Positions 1 through 8,756 of a DNA stretch of 64,000 bases are shown here, piece after piece. Source of the stretch: Ornithinimicrobium faecis. Lineage in GTDB: Bacteria > Actinomycetota > Actinomycetes > Actinomycetales > Dermatophilaceae. The position numbers and the translations under genes are program-made. Each line of letters begins with the position of its first letter. Position 1 is the stretch's first letter. The stretch is from NCBI RefSeq assembly GCF_023923225.1, contig NZ_CP099489.1:2914001-2978000 (forward strand). Reading direction: 5' to 3'. A model generated the notes under the pieces. It worked only from the letters and a program-made list of their open reading frames with translations, was not told the DNA's origin and made no database searches.

Positions 1-206
1 GGGTGCGCGTTCCCGAGGGCAAGCACTTCTGCCTCTATGCGATGGCCGCCGCCCTCCCCCTGTTGCCAGCGAAACAGCGGCCCCTGCGCAAAGGCGACTG
101 GATGGCGCGTGACTCCGAGGTCGCCTGCCCCGACCCTGAAGAACGCCTGATCATGCGGATCGAGCGCACCGGTCAGCGGAGCATCCCGACGGAGGACCTG
201 ACGTGA
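1..206 (+). CDS. TIGR04076-family protein, C-terminal part
   Basis: The gene enters from outside the window; 67 codons are visible, in frame from base 3. The segment with CLYAMAALLP-like spacing, then DWM, then EVACPDP and a final MRIER resembles the C-terminal half of the small TIGR04076 family, whose function is unknown. Its TGA overlaps the GTG of the next gene (GTGA), which indicates translational coupling and membership of the operon running to about 5.1 kb. The N-terminus cannot be seen. The family call is from memory of the motif pattern and is moderately secure. Confidence 0.6.
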   Translation, partial: VRVPEGKHFCLYAMAAALPLLPAKQRPLRKGDWMARDSEVACPDPEERLIMRIERTGQRSIPTEDLT

Positions 207-1270
207 GCGCCGAGCAGCCCCACGCCGATCGGGCCGTCTCCCTGGCGCTGCAGTCGGACAAGACAACCCGCGACTACGCCGCGCTGGCACAGCGGATCGA
301 GGGGTGGGGCTTTGACGGTCTGTCGATCTACGGCGACCTGGGCTATCAGCCACCGGTTCCGGCCCTGATGACGACCGCAGCCCACTCTGAGCGGCTGCGG
401 CTCGGCCCGGCCTGCCTCAACCCGTTCACGACTCATCCCGTGGAGGTGGCCGGACAGATCGCGGCCCTGGACGAGGCCAGTGGAGGCCGTGCCTACCTCG
501 GGCTCACCCGCGGGTCCTGGCTCTCCGACCTGGCCCTGCCGCAGGACCGGCCACTGGCTGCTCTCCGGGACACCATCGAGATCGTCCACCGGCTGCTCTC
601 GGGCGACACCAGTGGCTACGTCGGTGCCGTGCACCGGATCGAGCCAGGCTTCCGGCTGCGCTACACGCCGCTGCGGCCCCGGGTGGACATCCTGCTCGGG
701 GTGTGGGGCCCCAAGGGCGCGGCCCTGGCAGCCGAGGTCGCCGACGAGGTCAAGATCGGCGGCAGCGCCAACCCCGACATGGTGAGGTTGATGTCGGGGT
801 GGCTTGCCGAGGGCGGCCGCAGCACTGGGCGGGACTCGGTTGAAATCGGGCTGGTGGCGGGGGCCGTGACCGTGGTGGACACCGACGGCGAGGCCGCCCG
901 CGAGAAAGCACGAACCGAGGTCGCGATGTATCTGGATGTCGTGGCCAAGTTGGACCCCACCGTCACCGTTGACCCAGACCTCCTGGCCGAGATGCGCATC
1001 CTGCTGGCCGAGGACCGACACCAGGACGCCGGTGCCCTGGTGCCCGACGACCTGCTGGACCGGTTCGCGTTCGCCGGCACCCCGGAGCAGGTGGCAGCCC
1101 AGGCCGCGGGGCTCTTCGAGGCCGGGGCGACCCGGGTCGAGTTCGGGACCCCGCATGGGCTCGAGTCCGGCACCGGCATCGACCTGCTCGGCTCCGAGGT
1201 GCTCCCCCGCCTCCGCGACATCACCGCCGAACACTCCACGACCGACCGACTCCACGCCGACATCATCTGA
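203..1270 (+). CDS. LLM-class (probably F420-dependent) oxidoreductase
   Basis: A 355-residue luciferase-like monooxygenase-fold protein. The N-terminal part has the alpha/beta-barrel pattern of the family (GWGFDGLSIYGDLGY, then RLRLGPACLNPFTTHPVE, then GGRAYLGLTRGSW); a C-terminal AGATRVEFGTPHG element is also typical. Members transfer hydride or oxygen using F420H2 or FMNH2; cofactor and substrate cannot be read here, and F420 is preferred only because of the host group. The GTG start overlaps the upstream stop by 4 bp. The stop lies 6 bp before the DUF885 gene at 1277, so it is co-transcribed with the two predicted metallohydrolases. Confidence 0.8.
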   Translation: MSAEQPHADRAVSLALQSDKTTRDYAALAQRIEGWGFDGLSIYGDLGYQPPVPALMTTAAHSERLRLGPACLNPFTTHPVEVAGQIAALDEASGGRAYLGLTRGSWLSDLALPQDRPLAALRDTIEIVHRLLSGDTSGYVGAVHRIEPGFRLRYTPLRPRVDILLGVWGPKGAALAAEVADEVKIGGSANPDMVRLMSGWLAEGGRSTGRDSVEIGLVAGAVTVVDTDGEAAREKARTEVAMYLDVVAKLDPTVTVDPDLLAEMRILLAEDRHQDAGALVPDDLLDRFAFAGTPEQVAAQAAGLFEAGATRVEFGTPHGLESGTGIDLLGSEVLPRLRDITAEHSTTDRLHADII

Positions 1271-1276
1271 GGACCC

Positions 1277-2941
1277 ATGACACACCGCACCGTCACCGCT
1301 GTCGCCGACGACTACGTCGCCGCGCTCGCCGCCCTCGATCCGTCGGCCGCAGAGGCCCTCGGTCAAGAGTCCGACCTCGTCATCCCCGACCTGTCGCCCG
1401 GGGTGTTCGACGACCAGCTGGCGCTGGCCCGCCGCACCCTTGCTGACCTGGGTTCCGCCACCGAGACCGACCCCGACGAGCGGGTGCTTCGGATCGCGAT
1501 GACCGAGCGGCTGACCAACAACATCGCGCTGGCCGAGTCTGGCTTCACCACGCGGTTGCTGGCGCCGCTGGCGACACCCGTGCACGGGGTCAAGCAGATC
1601 TTCGACAACCTCCCCGCCAGTGACGCCGACGAGACGGCCCGCTTGCTCCGCAACCTGGAACAGGTGCCGACCGCGCTGCAGCAATATCGGCAGACCCTCA
1701 CCGCCGCGGCCGACCAGGGGTTTGTGGCACCCGCGCGACAGGCCCGGCTCGTCGCCGAGCAGGCCCGAGGCTGGGGTGATCCCGACGTCGGCTATTTCCG
1801 GACCCTCGCTGACGACGCGGCTGGTGTCGCAGCGGACGCAGAGGCCATGTCCCGAGCCGGTGCTGCTGCGGCGGCCGCGTGCGTCGACCTGGCCCACTGG
1901 CTGGAGACCGAACACGCTCCCCGCGGATCGGCGCAGGACGGGGTCGGCCGCGAGTTCTATCAGGTCACCTCCAGGGCCTTCCTCGGCGCCGAGATCGACC
2001 TCGAGGAGACCTACCAATACGGCTGGGACCGGCTGACCGCTCTCACCGCCGAGGTGGACCAGTTGACCCAAGAGATCAGCGACGAAGGCCCCACTGCCGC
2101 GATGGAGACGCTGGACGACCGCCCTGGCCAGCGACTGCCGGTCGGCCCCGAACTGGTCACCTGGATCGAGGACCGGATCACCTCAAGCATCGAGACCCTG
2201 GACGGCACCGTCTTTGACCTGCCACCGGAGGTGCGCAACTGCGAGGGTCGGCTGGCCACCCCGGGTTCGGGCGTCATCTACTATTCACCGCCGGACGTGG
2301 GGCTCACCCGGCCCGGCCGGGTCTACTGGTCCACGCCCCCGGACGCCGACGACGCGCCGGTCTGGCGCGAGGTCAGCACCGTGCACCACGAGGGCGTGCC
2401 TGGCCATCACCTGCAGTACTCGGTCACGATGACTCAGGACCACCTGCACCCGTGGCAGCGTTACCTCTGCCACATCCACGGGTATGCCGAGGGCTGGGCC
2501 CACTACACCGAGGGCCGAGCCGAGTCCTGGGGCTTGGTGCACGACGAGGGCGAGCGCCTCAGCGTCCTCTTGGCCCAGCGCTGGCGTGCCGCCCGGATCG
2601 TGGTCGACCTCGGCCTGCACCTGGACCTGCCGATCCCGGCAGACAACGGGGTCACCTCCGCCTCCCAGTGGAGTCGTGAGGTCGGCCAGGACGTGCTGGT
2701 GACGGTGGCCGGGATGGACCGGCACACAGCGGTCTTCGAGGTCGACCGCTATCTCGGCTGGCCCGGCCAGGCGCTGGCGTTCTGTGTCGGGGCCCGGTTG
2801 TGGGAGCAAGCCCGTGACGCCGCACGACAGACGATGGGCAGCGACTACGACGAGAAGGCGTTCCACATGACGGCGCTCGGCCTGGGACCAATGGGCCTGG
2901 ACCCGCTGCGATCGCTCCTGACCGAGCGGACGGTGCGCTGA
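1277..2941 (+). CDS. DUF885-family zinc metallohydrolase, copy 1
   Basis: 554 residues, normal for DUF885 (PF05960). It carries the family's metal motif HHEGVPGHHLQ at about residues 370-380 and a downstream glutamate in YAEGWAHYTEG (E near 405), the arrangement of an HExxH-like zinc site with a distal acidic ligand. Structures and annotation of this family suggest peptidase or amidohydrolase activity; the substrate is unknown. No signal peptide, so cytoplasmic. The ATG follows the LLM stop by 6 bp, and the stop overlaps the start of a second DUF885 gene (TGATG). The two copies differ in sequence, so this is an old duplication rather than a recent one. Confidence 0.82.
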   Translation: MTHRTVTAVADDYVAALAALDPSAAEALGQESDLVIPDLSPGVFDDQLALARRTLADLGSATETDPDERVLRIAMTERLTNNIALAESGFTTRLLAPLATPVHGVKQIFDNLPASDADETARLLRNLEQVPTALQQYRQTLTAAADQGFVAPARQARLVAEQARGWGDPDVGYFRTLADDAAGVAADAEAMSRAGAAAAAACVDLAHWLETEHAPRGSAQDGVGREFYQVTSRAFLGAEIDLEETYQYGWDRLTALTAEVDQLTQEISDEGPTAAMETLDDRPGQRLPVGPELVTWIEDRITSSIETLDGTVFDLPPEVRNCEGRLATPGSGVIYYSPPDVGLTRPGRVYWSTPPDADDAPVWREVSTVHHEGVPGHHLQYSVTMTQDHLHPWQRYLCHIHGYAEGWAHYTEGRAESWGLVHDEGERLSVLLAQRWRAARIVVDLGLHLDLPIPADNGVTSASQWSREVGQDVLVTVAGMDRHTAVFEVDRYLGWPGQALAFCVGARLWEQARDAARQTMGSDYDEKAFHMTALGLGPMGLDPLRSLLTERTVR

Positions 2942-4551
2942 TGCCCGCGGCAGGGACCAGCGGCTCGCATCCCACGCTCGAGAACTACGCCACCTGGGTC
3001 CATGAGTCGGAGCCACTCTCCCCAGCGTCCGTCGCCCAAGGGCTGTGGCACGGCCAGTTGCCGTCCCGCGGCATCGACTCAGCCACCGACCGCGCCGAGC
3101 AGTTGCGCGGCTTCCTGCGCACCTTCGACGACGTCAGTGTCGAGACCGACGATGACCGGCTCGACCTGGCCACGTCCCGCATTGACGCCACCCACCGGTT
3201 GCGCGAGTTGGAGGAGCAGCGCCCCTGGGCCCGCGTGCCCTACCTCTATGTCGAGGAGGCCGGCAACGCCCTGCAGAAGGCTCTGCAGGCCGGCGAGCAC
3301 GGTGAGGCAGACAGCGACGTGCTCGCCACCTGCCTGGCCGCGCTTCCGGACTACCTGGCCCACGCCGGACAGAACCTGGACGCCAAAGCCACTCCCCCGG
3401 CATACGTGGAGGCAGCACGCTCAGCCCTGACCGGACTGAACGACCTGCTCGACCAGGCCGATGCTGGGGCTGCGCCCCGCGATGCCGTGGCCGGCTTCTC
3501 CACCGCCCTGGAGGACCTGCAGGGGCGGGCCGCGGGCAGTTGGGCAGCGGGCCGGGACTACCTGGACCACTGCCTGAACGAATACTTCCTGGTGGACACG
3601 CCCGTGGACGAACTCGCGGACTGGGGCCATGAACAGGTCCGCAAGGACCAGGAGCGGTTGCGTGCCCACGCCGCACAGACCGACCCCGGTCGCGACTGGC
3701 AGCAGCAGATCCAGGATGTGCGGGCCGACCATCCGGAACCCGATGAGGTGCTGGACACCTATCGGATGGCCATGGAGCGCTCGCGGGCGCACACCCTTGA
3801 GCATGACCTGGCCACCATCCTGCCGGGTGAGGACTGCCGCATCGATGTGGTGCCAGACTTCTTGCGACCCACGGCCCCGATGGGGTTCATGGATCTGGCG
3901 CCAGCGTGGGGTCCGAGCCTGTCCAGCGCGCTGCGGATCACACCGATCCGCACTGTGGACGGCGCACCCGACCCCGACCATCTCGCGGAGAACTGCCACG
4001 CGCTGATCACCACGATCGCCGGGCATGAAACCTATCCCGGGCACCACCTGCAGCGCGTGCACCACAAGCGGGCCACCGAGGGCAACACCTCCATTCGGCG
4101 CACCTTCTTCTCGGCCCTGTTTGTCGAGGGCTGGGGCCTGTATGTCGAGGACATGATGCGCGAGACCGGCTATATGGACACCCCCGGGCTGGTGCTGTAT
4201 GCCCTGCGCAACTCGCTGTGGCGCTCGGTGCGCGTCGTGGTGGACGTGGGGCTGCACACTGGCACGATGAGTCAGCGGGAAGCCGTTGACTATCTGATGA
4301 GCGAGGCGTCCCTGGGCCGCCACATCGCCGAGGGCGAGGTCCGCCGCTATATCCGCCACGACAACCCGTCCTACCCTTCCGCCTACGCGTTGGGGCGCGA
4401 AGGGTTCCATCGACTCCGCGCGGAGTGGGAACGGGCAGGCGGCTCGACCACGCCGCTGCGCGGTTTGCACGATGCCATAATGAGCTTCGGCAGCGTGCCG
4501 CACGCGCTCATCCGGGGCGACGTGCTGGCGCTGGCTGCTGGCAGCCGGTGA
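2941..4551 (+). CDS. DUF885-family zinc metallohydrolase, copy 2
   Basis: 536 residues with the same fold markers as the preceding gene: GHETYPGHHLQ at about 361-371 and VEGWGLYVED with the presumed third ligand near E396. The long helical N-terminal half and the RNSLWRSVRVVVDVGLHTG segment are typical of DUF885. The ATG shares one base with the upstream TGA, so translation is coupled. Two diverged paralogues side by side suggest either different specificities on one pathway or a heteromeric enzyme; that is inference. No export signal is present. Confidence 0.82.
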   Translation: MPAAGTSGSHPTLENYATWVHESEPLSPASVAQGLWHGQLPSRGIDSATDRAEQLRGFLRTFDDVSVETDDDRLDLATSRIDATHRLRELEEQRPWARVPYLYVEEAGNALQKALQAGEHGEADSDVLATCLAALPDYLAHAGQNLDAKATPPAYVEAARSALTGLNDLLDQADAGAAPRDAVAGFSTALEDLQGRAAGSWAAGRDYLDHCLNEYFLVDTPVDELADWGHEQVRKDQERLRAHAAQTDPGRDWQQQIQDVRADHPEPDEVLDTYRMAMERSRAHTLEHDLATILPGEDCRIDVVPDFLRPTAPMGFMDLAPAWGPSLSSALRITPIRTVDGAPDPDHLAENCHALITTIAGHETYPGHHLQRVHHKRATEGNTSIRRTFFSALFVEGWGLYVEDMMRETGYMDTPGLVLYALRNSLWRSVRVVVDVGLHTGTMSQREAVDYLMSEASLGRHIAEGEVRRYIRHDNPSYPSAYALGREGFHRLRAEWERAGGSTTPLRGLHDAIMSFGSVPHALIRGDVLALAAGSR

Positions 4552-4583
4552 CAACGGACGTGGCCGGAGAGGGGGCTGGCGCC

Positions 4584-5126
4584 ATGAGCACACTCGGGAC
4601 CCGACTGGGGGAGTTGCGCCGCAAACACGGCTACACGCTTCGGGCGCTCGCCGCCGAGGCGGGGGTGTCGCCGGCGCTGCTCAGCCAACTCGAGAACGGG
4701 ACCACCGACCCGTCACTGTCCACGCTGCGCAAGTTGGCGGGCGTCTTCGACACGTCGATCGCGACCCTCTTCGGGGACCCGGATGCACCCCTGGTGCACC
4801 TCAGCGTCCCGGGCGAGCGGGTGCGTCTGACGGCGCCGACTGGCAACTTCGCCTACAACCGGGTCACACCAGGGCGCGGCGACCTTGAGGTGCTCCATGT
4901 CGTGATGGCGCCCGGGGATCAGAGCTCAGTCGAAGGATGGGCCCACCAGTCCACCGAGTGCGCCTATGTCATCGCAGGCGAGGTCACCGTGGAACTGTCC
5001 GGCGAGCACCGAGTGCTGAGCGCCGGGCACGCCCTGACGTTCGATTCCCAACTGCCACACCGCTATATCAACAACTCGAAGCGCGAGGCCGAGATGATCC
5101 TGTCGGTGACGCCCCCGACTCCCTGA
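4584..5126 (+). CDS. XRE-family HTH regulator with C-terminal cupin
   Basis: 180 residues. An N-terminal lambda-repressor-like helix-turn-helix (LGELRRKHGYTLRALAAEAG, then SPALLSQLENGTTDPSLSTL; residues about 6-60) is followed by a single cupin domain (about 100-178, with HQSTECAYVIAGEVTVEL and the end motif FDSQLPHRYIN). Such regulators usually sense a small metabolite or metal through the cupin and control amino-acid or peptide use. ATG 4584 was chosen over upstream starts because the HTH begins at once and a GGAGAGGGGG ribosome-binding site precedes it. It lies 32 bp after the second DUF885 stop on the same strand and probably controls this operon. Confidence 0.85.
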   Translation: MSTLGTRLGELRRKHGYTLRALAAEAGVSPALLSQLENGTTDPSLSTLRKLAGVFDTSIATLFGDPDAPLVHLSVPGERVRLTAPTGNFAYNRVTPGRGDLEVLHVVMAPGDQSSVEGWAHQSTECAYVIAGEVTVELSGEHRVLSAGHALTFDSQLPHRYINNSKREAEMILSVTPPTP

Positions 5127-5174
5127 GCGGATCTGGGGTCAGCCACCAGCGCCAAGACCATCGCCACCTCATGA

Positions 5175-5375
5175 GCAGGGCCATTCTCGGAGCCCACCCA
5201 GGAGTACAAGCGCTTCCTCCCATTGGCGAGTGAATACGCCTCTAGGCTTGCTGCCAGCATCGCCAACGAAAGTTACGAGCACGACAGGGACCGGGCACAC
5301 GAGGTGTTCGCCGAGGACTTCGCCTTCGAGATGGGTGACAGTGGCCCAGACCTGCATGGCTCGCTGACGTCGTGA
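5175..5375 (+). pseudogene. Decayed C-terminal remnant, perhaps of a TetR-type regulator
   Basis: This is part of a 335-bp stretch (5127-5461) with no intact gene. One frame stays open for 66 codons with natural protein composition (EYKRFLPLASEYASRL, then YEHDRDRAHEVFAEDFAFEM) and ends in TGA, but it begins right after an in-frame TGA and has no start codon. The acidic, aromatic tail resembles the C-terminus of some TetR/AcrR regulators; the family assignment is tentative. Nothing recognisable of an N-terminal HTH remains upstream. Base composition is visibly less GC-rich than the neighbours. Confidence 0.4.
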
Positions 5376-5461
5376 CGGAGGGATGAGAACCACAACCCAA
5401 TGGGTTGTTCCGTGTAGCGGACGCCGCCGCCAGGCGCCGCCTCCGCGATGAAAGGTGCCCC

Positions 5462-6441
5462 ATGCCACTCCCGGTCTCGATCCTCGACCTTGCCACCGTC
5501 GCCCGTGACCAGACCGTTGCCGAGTCACTGGCCGGCATCGTGTCCCTGGCCCAAAAGGCGGAAGAGACCGGTTACAAGCGGGTGTGGTACGCCGAGCACC
5601 ACAACATGGCGTCGATCGCGTCCTCGGCCACCTCAGTGCTCATCGCGCACGTGGCGGCCCACACCAACTCCATCCGGCTCGGCTCCGGTGGCATCATGCT
5701 GCCCAATCACGCCCCGCTGACGGTCGCCGAGCAGTTCGGCACTCTTGAGACCCTCCACTCCGGGCGGATCGACCTTGGCTTGGGTCGCGCGCCGGGCGGT
5801 GACCAGAACACGATGCGTGCGCTGCGACGGGATGCCGCCTCCGCTGAGACCTTCCCCCAGGACGTCCTCGAGCTGCAGGGGTACCTGCGCGGTCAGTCAC
5901 GGATCCCGGGCGTCAACGCCTACCCAGGCAAAGGCACCGACGTCCCGCTGTACATCCTCGGCTCCTCGCTGTTCGGCGCCGGGCTGGCAGCCGCCCTCGG
6001 CCTGCCCTATGCCTTCGCCTCGCACTTCGCCCCCGCTGCGCTGCACGACGCGATCGCGCTGTATCGCCGCGAGTTCAAGGCATCCGAGCAGCTCGACGAG
6101 CCCTACCTCATCGCCGCCTACAACGTCTTCGCCGCCGACAACCAGGCCGATGCCGAGCGACAGCAGCAGGAGATCATGCGCACCCGGGTGGCGCTGCTCC
6201 TACGCCCGGGCACCGAGTACACGGACGAGCAGGCCGACGAGCTGCTCGACTCCCCACAGGCCCACCACCTGCACCAGATGATGACCTACAGCGCCGTCGG
6301 CACTCCCGACATCGTCCACAAGAAGGTCACAGACTTCGCCGAGCAGACCGGCGCCGACGAGCTCATCATCGCCCACCAGGGCCCCGGGTGCAGGAGAGGC
6401 TTCGGTCCGCCGAGCTTTTCGCCGAGGCCTACCTCACCTGA
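5462..6441 (+). pseudogene. MsnO8-like LLM flavin monooxygenase, broken by a -1 frameshift near its end
   Basis: The reading frame from ATG 5462 encodes about 307 residues of an LLM-class oxidoreductase ([13 protein letters not shown] start, [55 protein letters not shown]), matching the MsnO8 group. At the run CCCCGGG (6382-6388) the frame shifts: the open frame continues with unrelated residues into the tmRNA gene, whereas one frame over encodes [16 protein letters not shown] and stops at 6441, exactly the expected family ending. One inserted base would restore a normal protein of about 326 residues. Either a sequencing error in a homopolymer or a genuine mutation; losing only the last 20 residues may be tolerated. 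Confidence 0.8.
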
Positions 6442-6531
6442 ACGGCGCGACCCGTCTCGCGTCCTTCTGAGCGGAACGCTCCGCATGCGCCAAGGTTTCA
6501 CGGACTGCTGGCACCTCGGGATGCGGTGGCA

Positions 6532-6580
6532 CACGAAACCCCCAGTCCCCCTGTGCAACAGGGAGACTGGGGGTCTCGTG
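6532..6580 (-). terminator. Rho-independent terminator of ssrA
   Basis: A long hairpin (CACGAAACCCCCAGTC paired with GACTGGGGGTCTCGTG, interrupted only by small bulges, with a GCAA-centred loop) lies 30 bp beyond the tmRNA 3' end. It could also stop transcription coming from the LLM gene on the other strand. Confidence 0.75.
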
Positions 6581-6609
6581 CAACAACCGTGTAACGTGCC
6601 CACCGCAAA

Positions 6610-6976
6610 TGGTGGAGGTGGCGGGAATCGAACCCGCGTCCGCTGTCGGAAGACCAGGACTTCTCCGGGTGCAGTGCGCTATGGAGTTTCTCGGCCCCAG
6701 GGCTCGCGCGCACACGTTCCCTGACAGGCCCAGTTGAGTAAGAGTCCCACGTGATCCCCCAACATGATCACGCAGCAAGTTTCCTAGTTGATGCCAGACA
6801 CTGAGTCGGAAACTAGCTCAGGCTGACAGACTTCGTGGCTCGCTCAGGCGGCGAGGGCGAAGTCGGTGCGCTTGGAATCGGCACCTAATAGTTTGCAAGG
6901 AACATTAACGAGTTGACCTTGCGTTCTCGACCCGCTTCTCCTGGAGTTGCGTACAACGTCGAAACCGATCACCCCC
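6610..6976 (-). ncRNA. ssrA: tmRNA (transfer-messenger RNA)
   Basis: Read on the minus strand, the 5' end GGGGGUGAUCGGUUUCGAC pairs with the 3' end CACCUCCACCA as the alanine acceptor stem, and the T-arm GGTTCGATTCCC sits just before it. CCA is encoded. The RNA is about 367 nt. The internal reading frame at 6882-6844 encodes the degradation tag ADSKRTDFALAA followed by TGA, a typical actinobacterial tag with the ALAA ending recognised by ClpXP. It rescues ribosomes stalled on broken mRNAs together with SmpB, encoded 1.2 kb away. A possible -10 hexamer TAGGCT lies at 7057-7052 (weak), implying a leader removed by RNase P. Confidence 0.95.
6844..6882 (-). other. tmRNA proteolysis tag reading frame
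   Basis: Twelve sense codons reading ADSKRTDFALAA plus TGA inside the tmRNA. The first codon GCC is the resume codon. The C-terminal LAA is the protease-recognition end. Confidence 0.88.
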
Positions 6977-7118
6977 ATGGAGCGGGGGCACGTCACACTG
7001 TGCAGTTGTCAAGCATCCGGCGTGGGGCTCGCGCCCTGTGCCAGAGGGTCCAGCCTACCTGTCAACGCCGACCCTGGCGAACAGATTCCCAGGTCGTCGT
7101 GCGATAGAGTCCTGCGCC

Positions 7119-7601
7119 GTGAACCCCTCCCCGCAACTCATGACCCTGCGCATGCTCTCAGGCGCCTTCATCGGCGGCATCGCCATCTTCACCGGCCTCA
7201 TGGTCGTCGTCGCCCCTGAGGTCATCGTGCCCGAGCCCTGGGTGATCGCGGTGCTGCTCGGACTGGTGGCCGTGTCCGCCATCCTCTCGCTGGTGCTGGT
7301 GGGGACCTTGCCTGCAGCCGACCAGGGCACCACCATGTCCGAGGTGCTCCCCAAGGTGCAGTCCGTGCACATCATGCGGCTGGCCATCATGGAGGCCCCG
7401 GCGCTCCTCGCGGTGGTCCTGATGTTCCTGGGTGAGGAGCCGTCCTGGATCACCGTCGTCATCGCCGCAGTGCCCACGATCGTGCTGATGCTGTTGCTGG
7501 TCTTCCCGCACGAGGGCGTGCTGCGCCGCTACGAGCGCGCCCTCGACGCCGGCGGTGCCCGCACCCAGTTCACCGACAAACTGCTCGGCCGCGTCGCCTG
7601 A
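7119..7601 (+). CDS. Small integral membrane protein, four helices, unknown function
   Basis: 160 residues from GTG 7119. Four hydrophobic helices are predicted at about 14-35, 42-63, 86-104 and 108-128, with a short basic tail (RRYERALDAGG). No family motif is recognised. GTG was chosen because a TANNNT hexamer (TAGAGT, 7105-7110) ends 8 bp before it, which would give a leaderless mRNA, common in this phylum; the ATG at 7140 is the alternative. It is transcribed away from ssrA and converges with the CBS gene, with a strong two-way terminator between them. Confidence 0.6.
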   Translation: MNPSPQLMTLRMLSGAFIGGIAIFTGLMVVVAPEVIVPEPWVIAVLLGLVAVSAILSLVLVGTLPAADQGTTMSEVLPKVQSVHIMRLAIMEAPALLAVVLMFLGEEPSWITVVIAAVPTIVLMLLLVFPHEGVLRRYERALDAGGARTQFTDKLLGRVA

Positions 7602-7606
7602 CCTGA

Positions 7607-7654
7607 CCGTATGCCGAGGGGCCGGGTCAGTTGACCCGGCCCCTCGGCATACGG
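7607..7654. terminator. Bidirectional terminator between convergent genes
   Basis: A perfect 23-bp inverted repeat (arms 7607-7629 and 7632-7654, 2-base spacer) directly after the stop at 7601 and before the convergent CBS gene end at 7667. Both arms carry the octamer GTATGCCG/CGGCATAC that recurs across the window. Confidence 0.85.
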
Positions 7655-7666
7655 GCAGGTGGTCGA

Positions 7667-8086
7667 TCAGTCCCGGCCGTAGACCATCTGCACAAAGTGG
7701 TGGACCTGGTCCTCGGCGACATTGCGGGCCAGGTCAGACTCGCTGATGATGCCGACAACAGTGCCGTTCTCGACGACGGGCATCCGCTTGACCTGCTGGG
7801 TCCCCATCAGGTCTACGACCGTCTCGGCAGGCTCATCGGGCCCGATCGTGGAGACGATCCCCTGGGCCAACTCCCCCGCTTTGGTTGAGGCGAGGTCACG
7901 CCCCTCGGCGCAGGCTCGGACCACGATGTCGCGGTCGGTGATGATGCCGGTGAGGGCTCCGTCGGCCGTCTGGACGGGCAGTGAGCCCACCCCCAGATCG
8001 CGCATCAGGACAGCGGCCTCCGCCAGCGACTGGTCCTCGTTGAGGGTCTGGATCCCGCTGTTCATGATCTCGCGTGCAGTGCTCAT
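7667..8086 (-). CDS. Two-CBS-domain protein
   Basis: 139 residues consisting of two CBS domains (about 1-65 and 70-135: AREIMNSGIQTLNEDQSL, then GIITDRDIVVRACAEG, then VDLMGTQQVKRMPVVENG). Stand-alone CBS pairs bind adenosyl nucleotides and often signal energy state; no target is evident nearby. ATG 8086 is preceded by AGGAG at good spacing, so the longer upstream reading frame is rejected. It sits 87 bp downstream of smpB on the same strand. Confidence 0.85.
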   Translation of the reverse strand: MSTAREIMNSGIQTLNEDQSLAEAAVLMRDLGVGSLPVQTADGALTGIITDRDIVVRACAEGRDLASTKAGELAQGIVSTIGPDEPAETVVDLMGTQQVKRMPVVENGTVVGIISESDLARNVAEDQVHHFVQMVYGRD

Positions 8087-8173
8087 CAAGGCTCCTTGCG
8101 TGGGTGATGTCGTCCCCACCACTTTTGACCAGGCGGACACACCTGGCAACCGGAACCGGTGCCTGCGTCAGGC

Positions 8174-8650
8174 TCAGCCGTGCTGACGCAGGTGCGCTGA
8201 CATTGCCTTCGCGACCTCGCGCTGGTCCTGGCGCTCACGCAGGGTCTGGCGCTTGTCGTGGGTCTTTTTGCCCTTGGCCAGCGCGATCTCGACCTTGGCC
8301 CGGCCATCCTTGAAATACAGCGACAGCGGCACGATGGTGTGCCCCTGCTGACCTGCCTTGGCCAGCATCTTGTCGATCTCGTGCCGGTGCAGCAGCAGCT
8401 TGCGCCGCCGGCGTGCCGTGTGGTTGGTCCAGTTGCCCTGGGTGTATTCGGGGATATGCACGCCCTCGAGCCAGAGCTCGCCGTTGTAGTCGGTCGCAAA
8501 GCCGTCCACGAGCGTGGCCCGTCCCATGCGCAGCGACTTCACCTCGGTGCCGGTGAGCACCAGCCCTGCCTCGACAGTGTCCTCGATGAGGTAGTCGTGC
8601 CGCGCCTTCTTGTTGCTGGCGATGAGCTTGCGCCCAGACTCCTTGGCCAC
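8174..8650 (-). CDS. smpB: SsrA-binding protein SmpB
   Basis: 158 residues, full length. It shows the SmpB beta-barrel sequence ([19 protein letters not shown], then [14 protein letters not shown], then [20 protein letters not shown]) and the basic C-terminal tail ([20 protein letters not shown]) that becomes helical in the stalled ribosome and replaces the mRNA. GTG 8650 has GGGAGGTGG upstream. It binds the tmRNA encoded by ssrA 1.2 kb away. It is downstream of the M23 hydrolase and ftsX/ftsE genes on the same strand, the usual actinobacterial order prfB-ftsE-ftsX-...-smpB. Confidence 0.97.
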   Translation of the reverse strand: MAKESGRKLIASNKKARHDYLIEDTVEAGLVLTGTEVKSLRMGRATLVDGFATDYNGELWLEGVHIPEYTQGNWTNHTARRRRKLLLHRHEIDKMLAKAGQQGHTIVPLSLYFKDGRAKVEIALAKGKKTHDKRQTLRERQDQREVAKAMSAHLRQHG

Positions 8651-8756
8651 GGTCGTGCCACCTCCCGACGTTCGTATGCGGAGTGTGCACCGGAGTGCTT
8701 CCGGTGCGACCTCCCAGGTTACCGGGTGGGAGCGCAGATGCGGAGTCGATTGTCTT

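Noticed and set aside
7007..7012. TTGACA as the ssrA -35 element
   Set aside because: No acceptable -10 hexamer at 16-18 bp; position relative to the mature 5' end is suggestive only.
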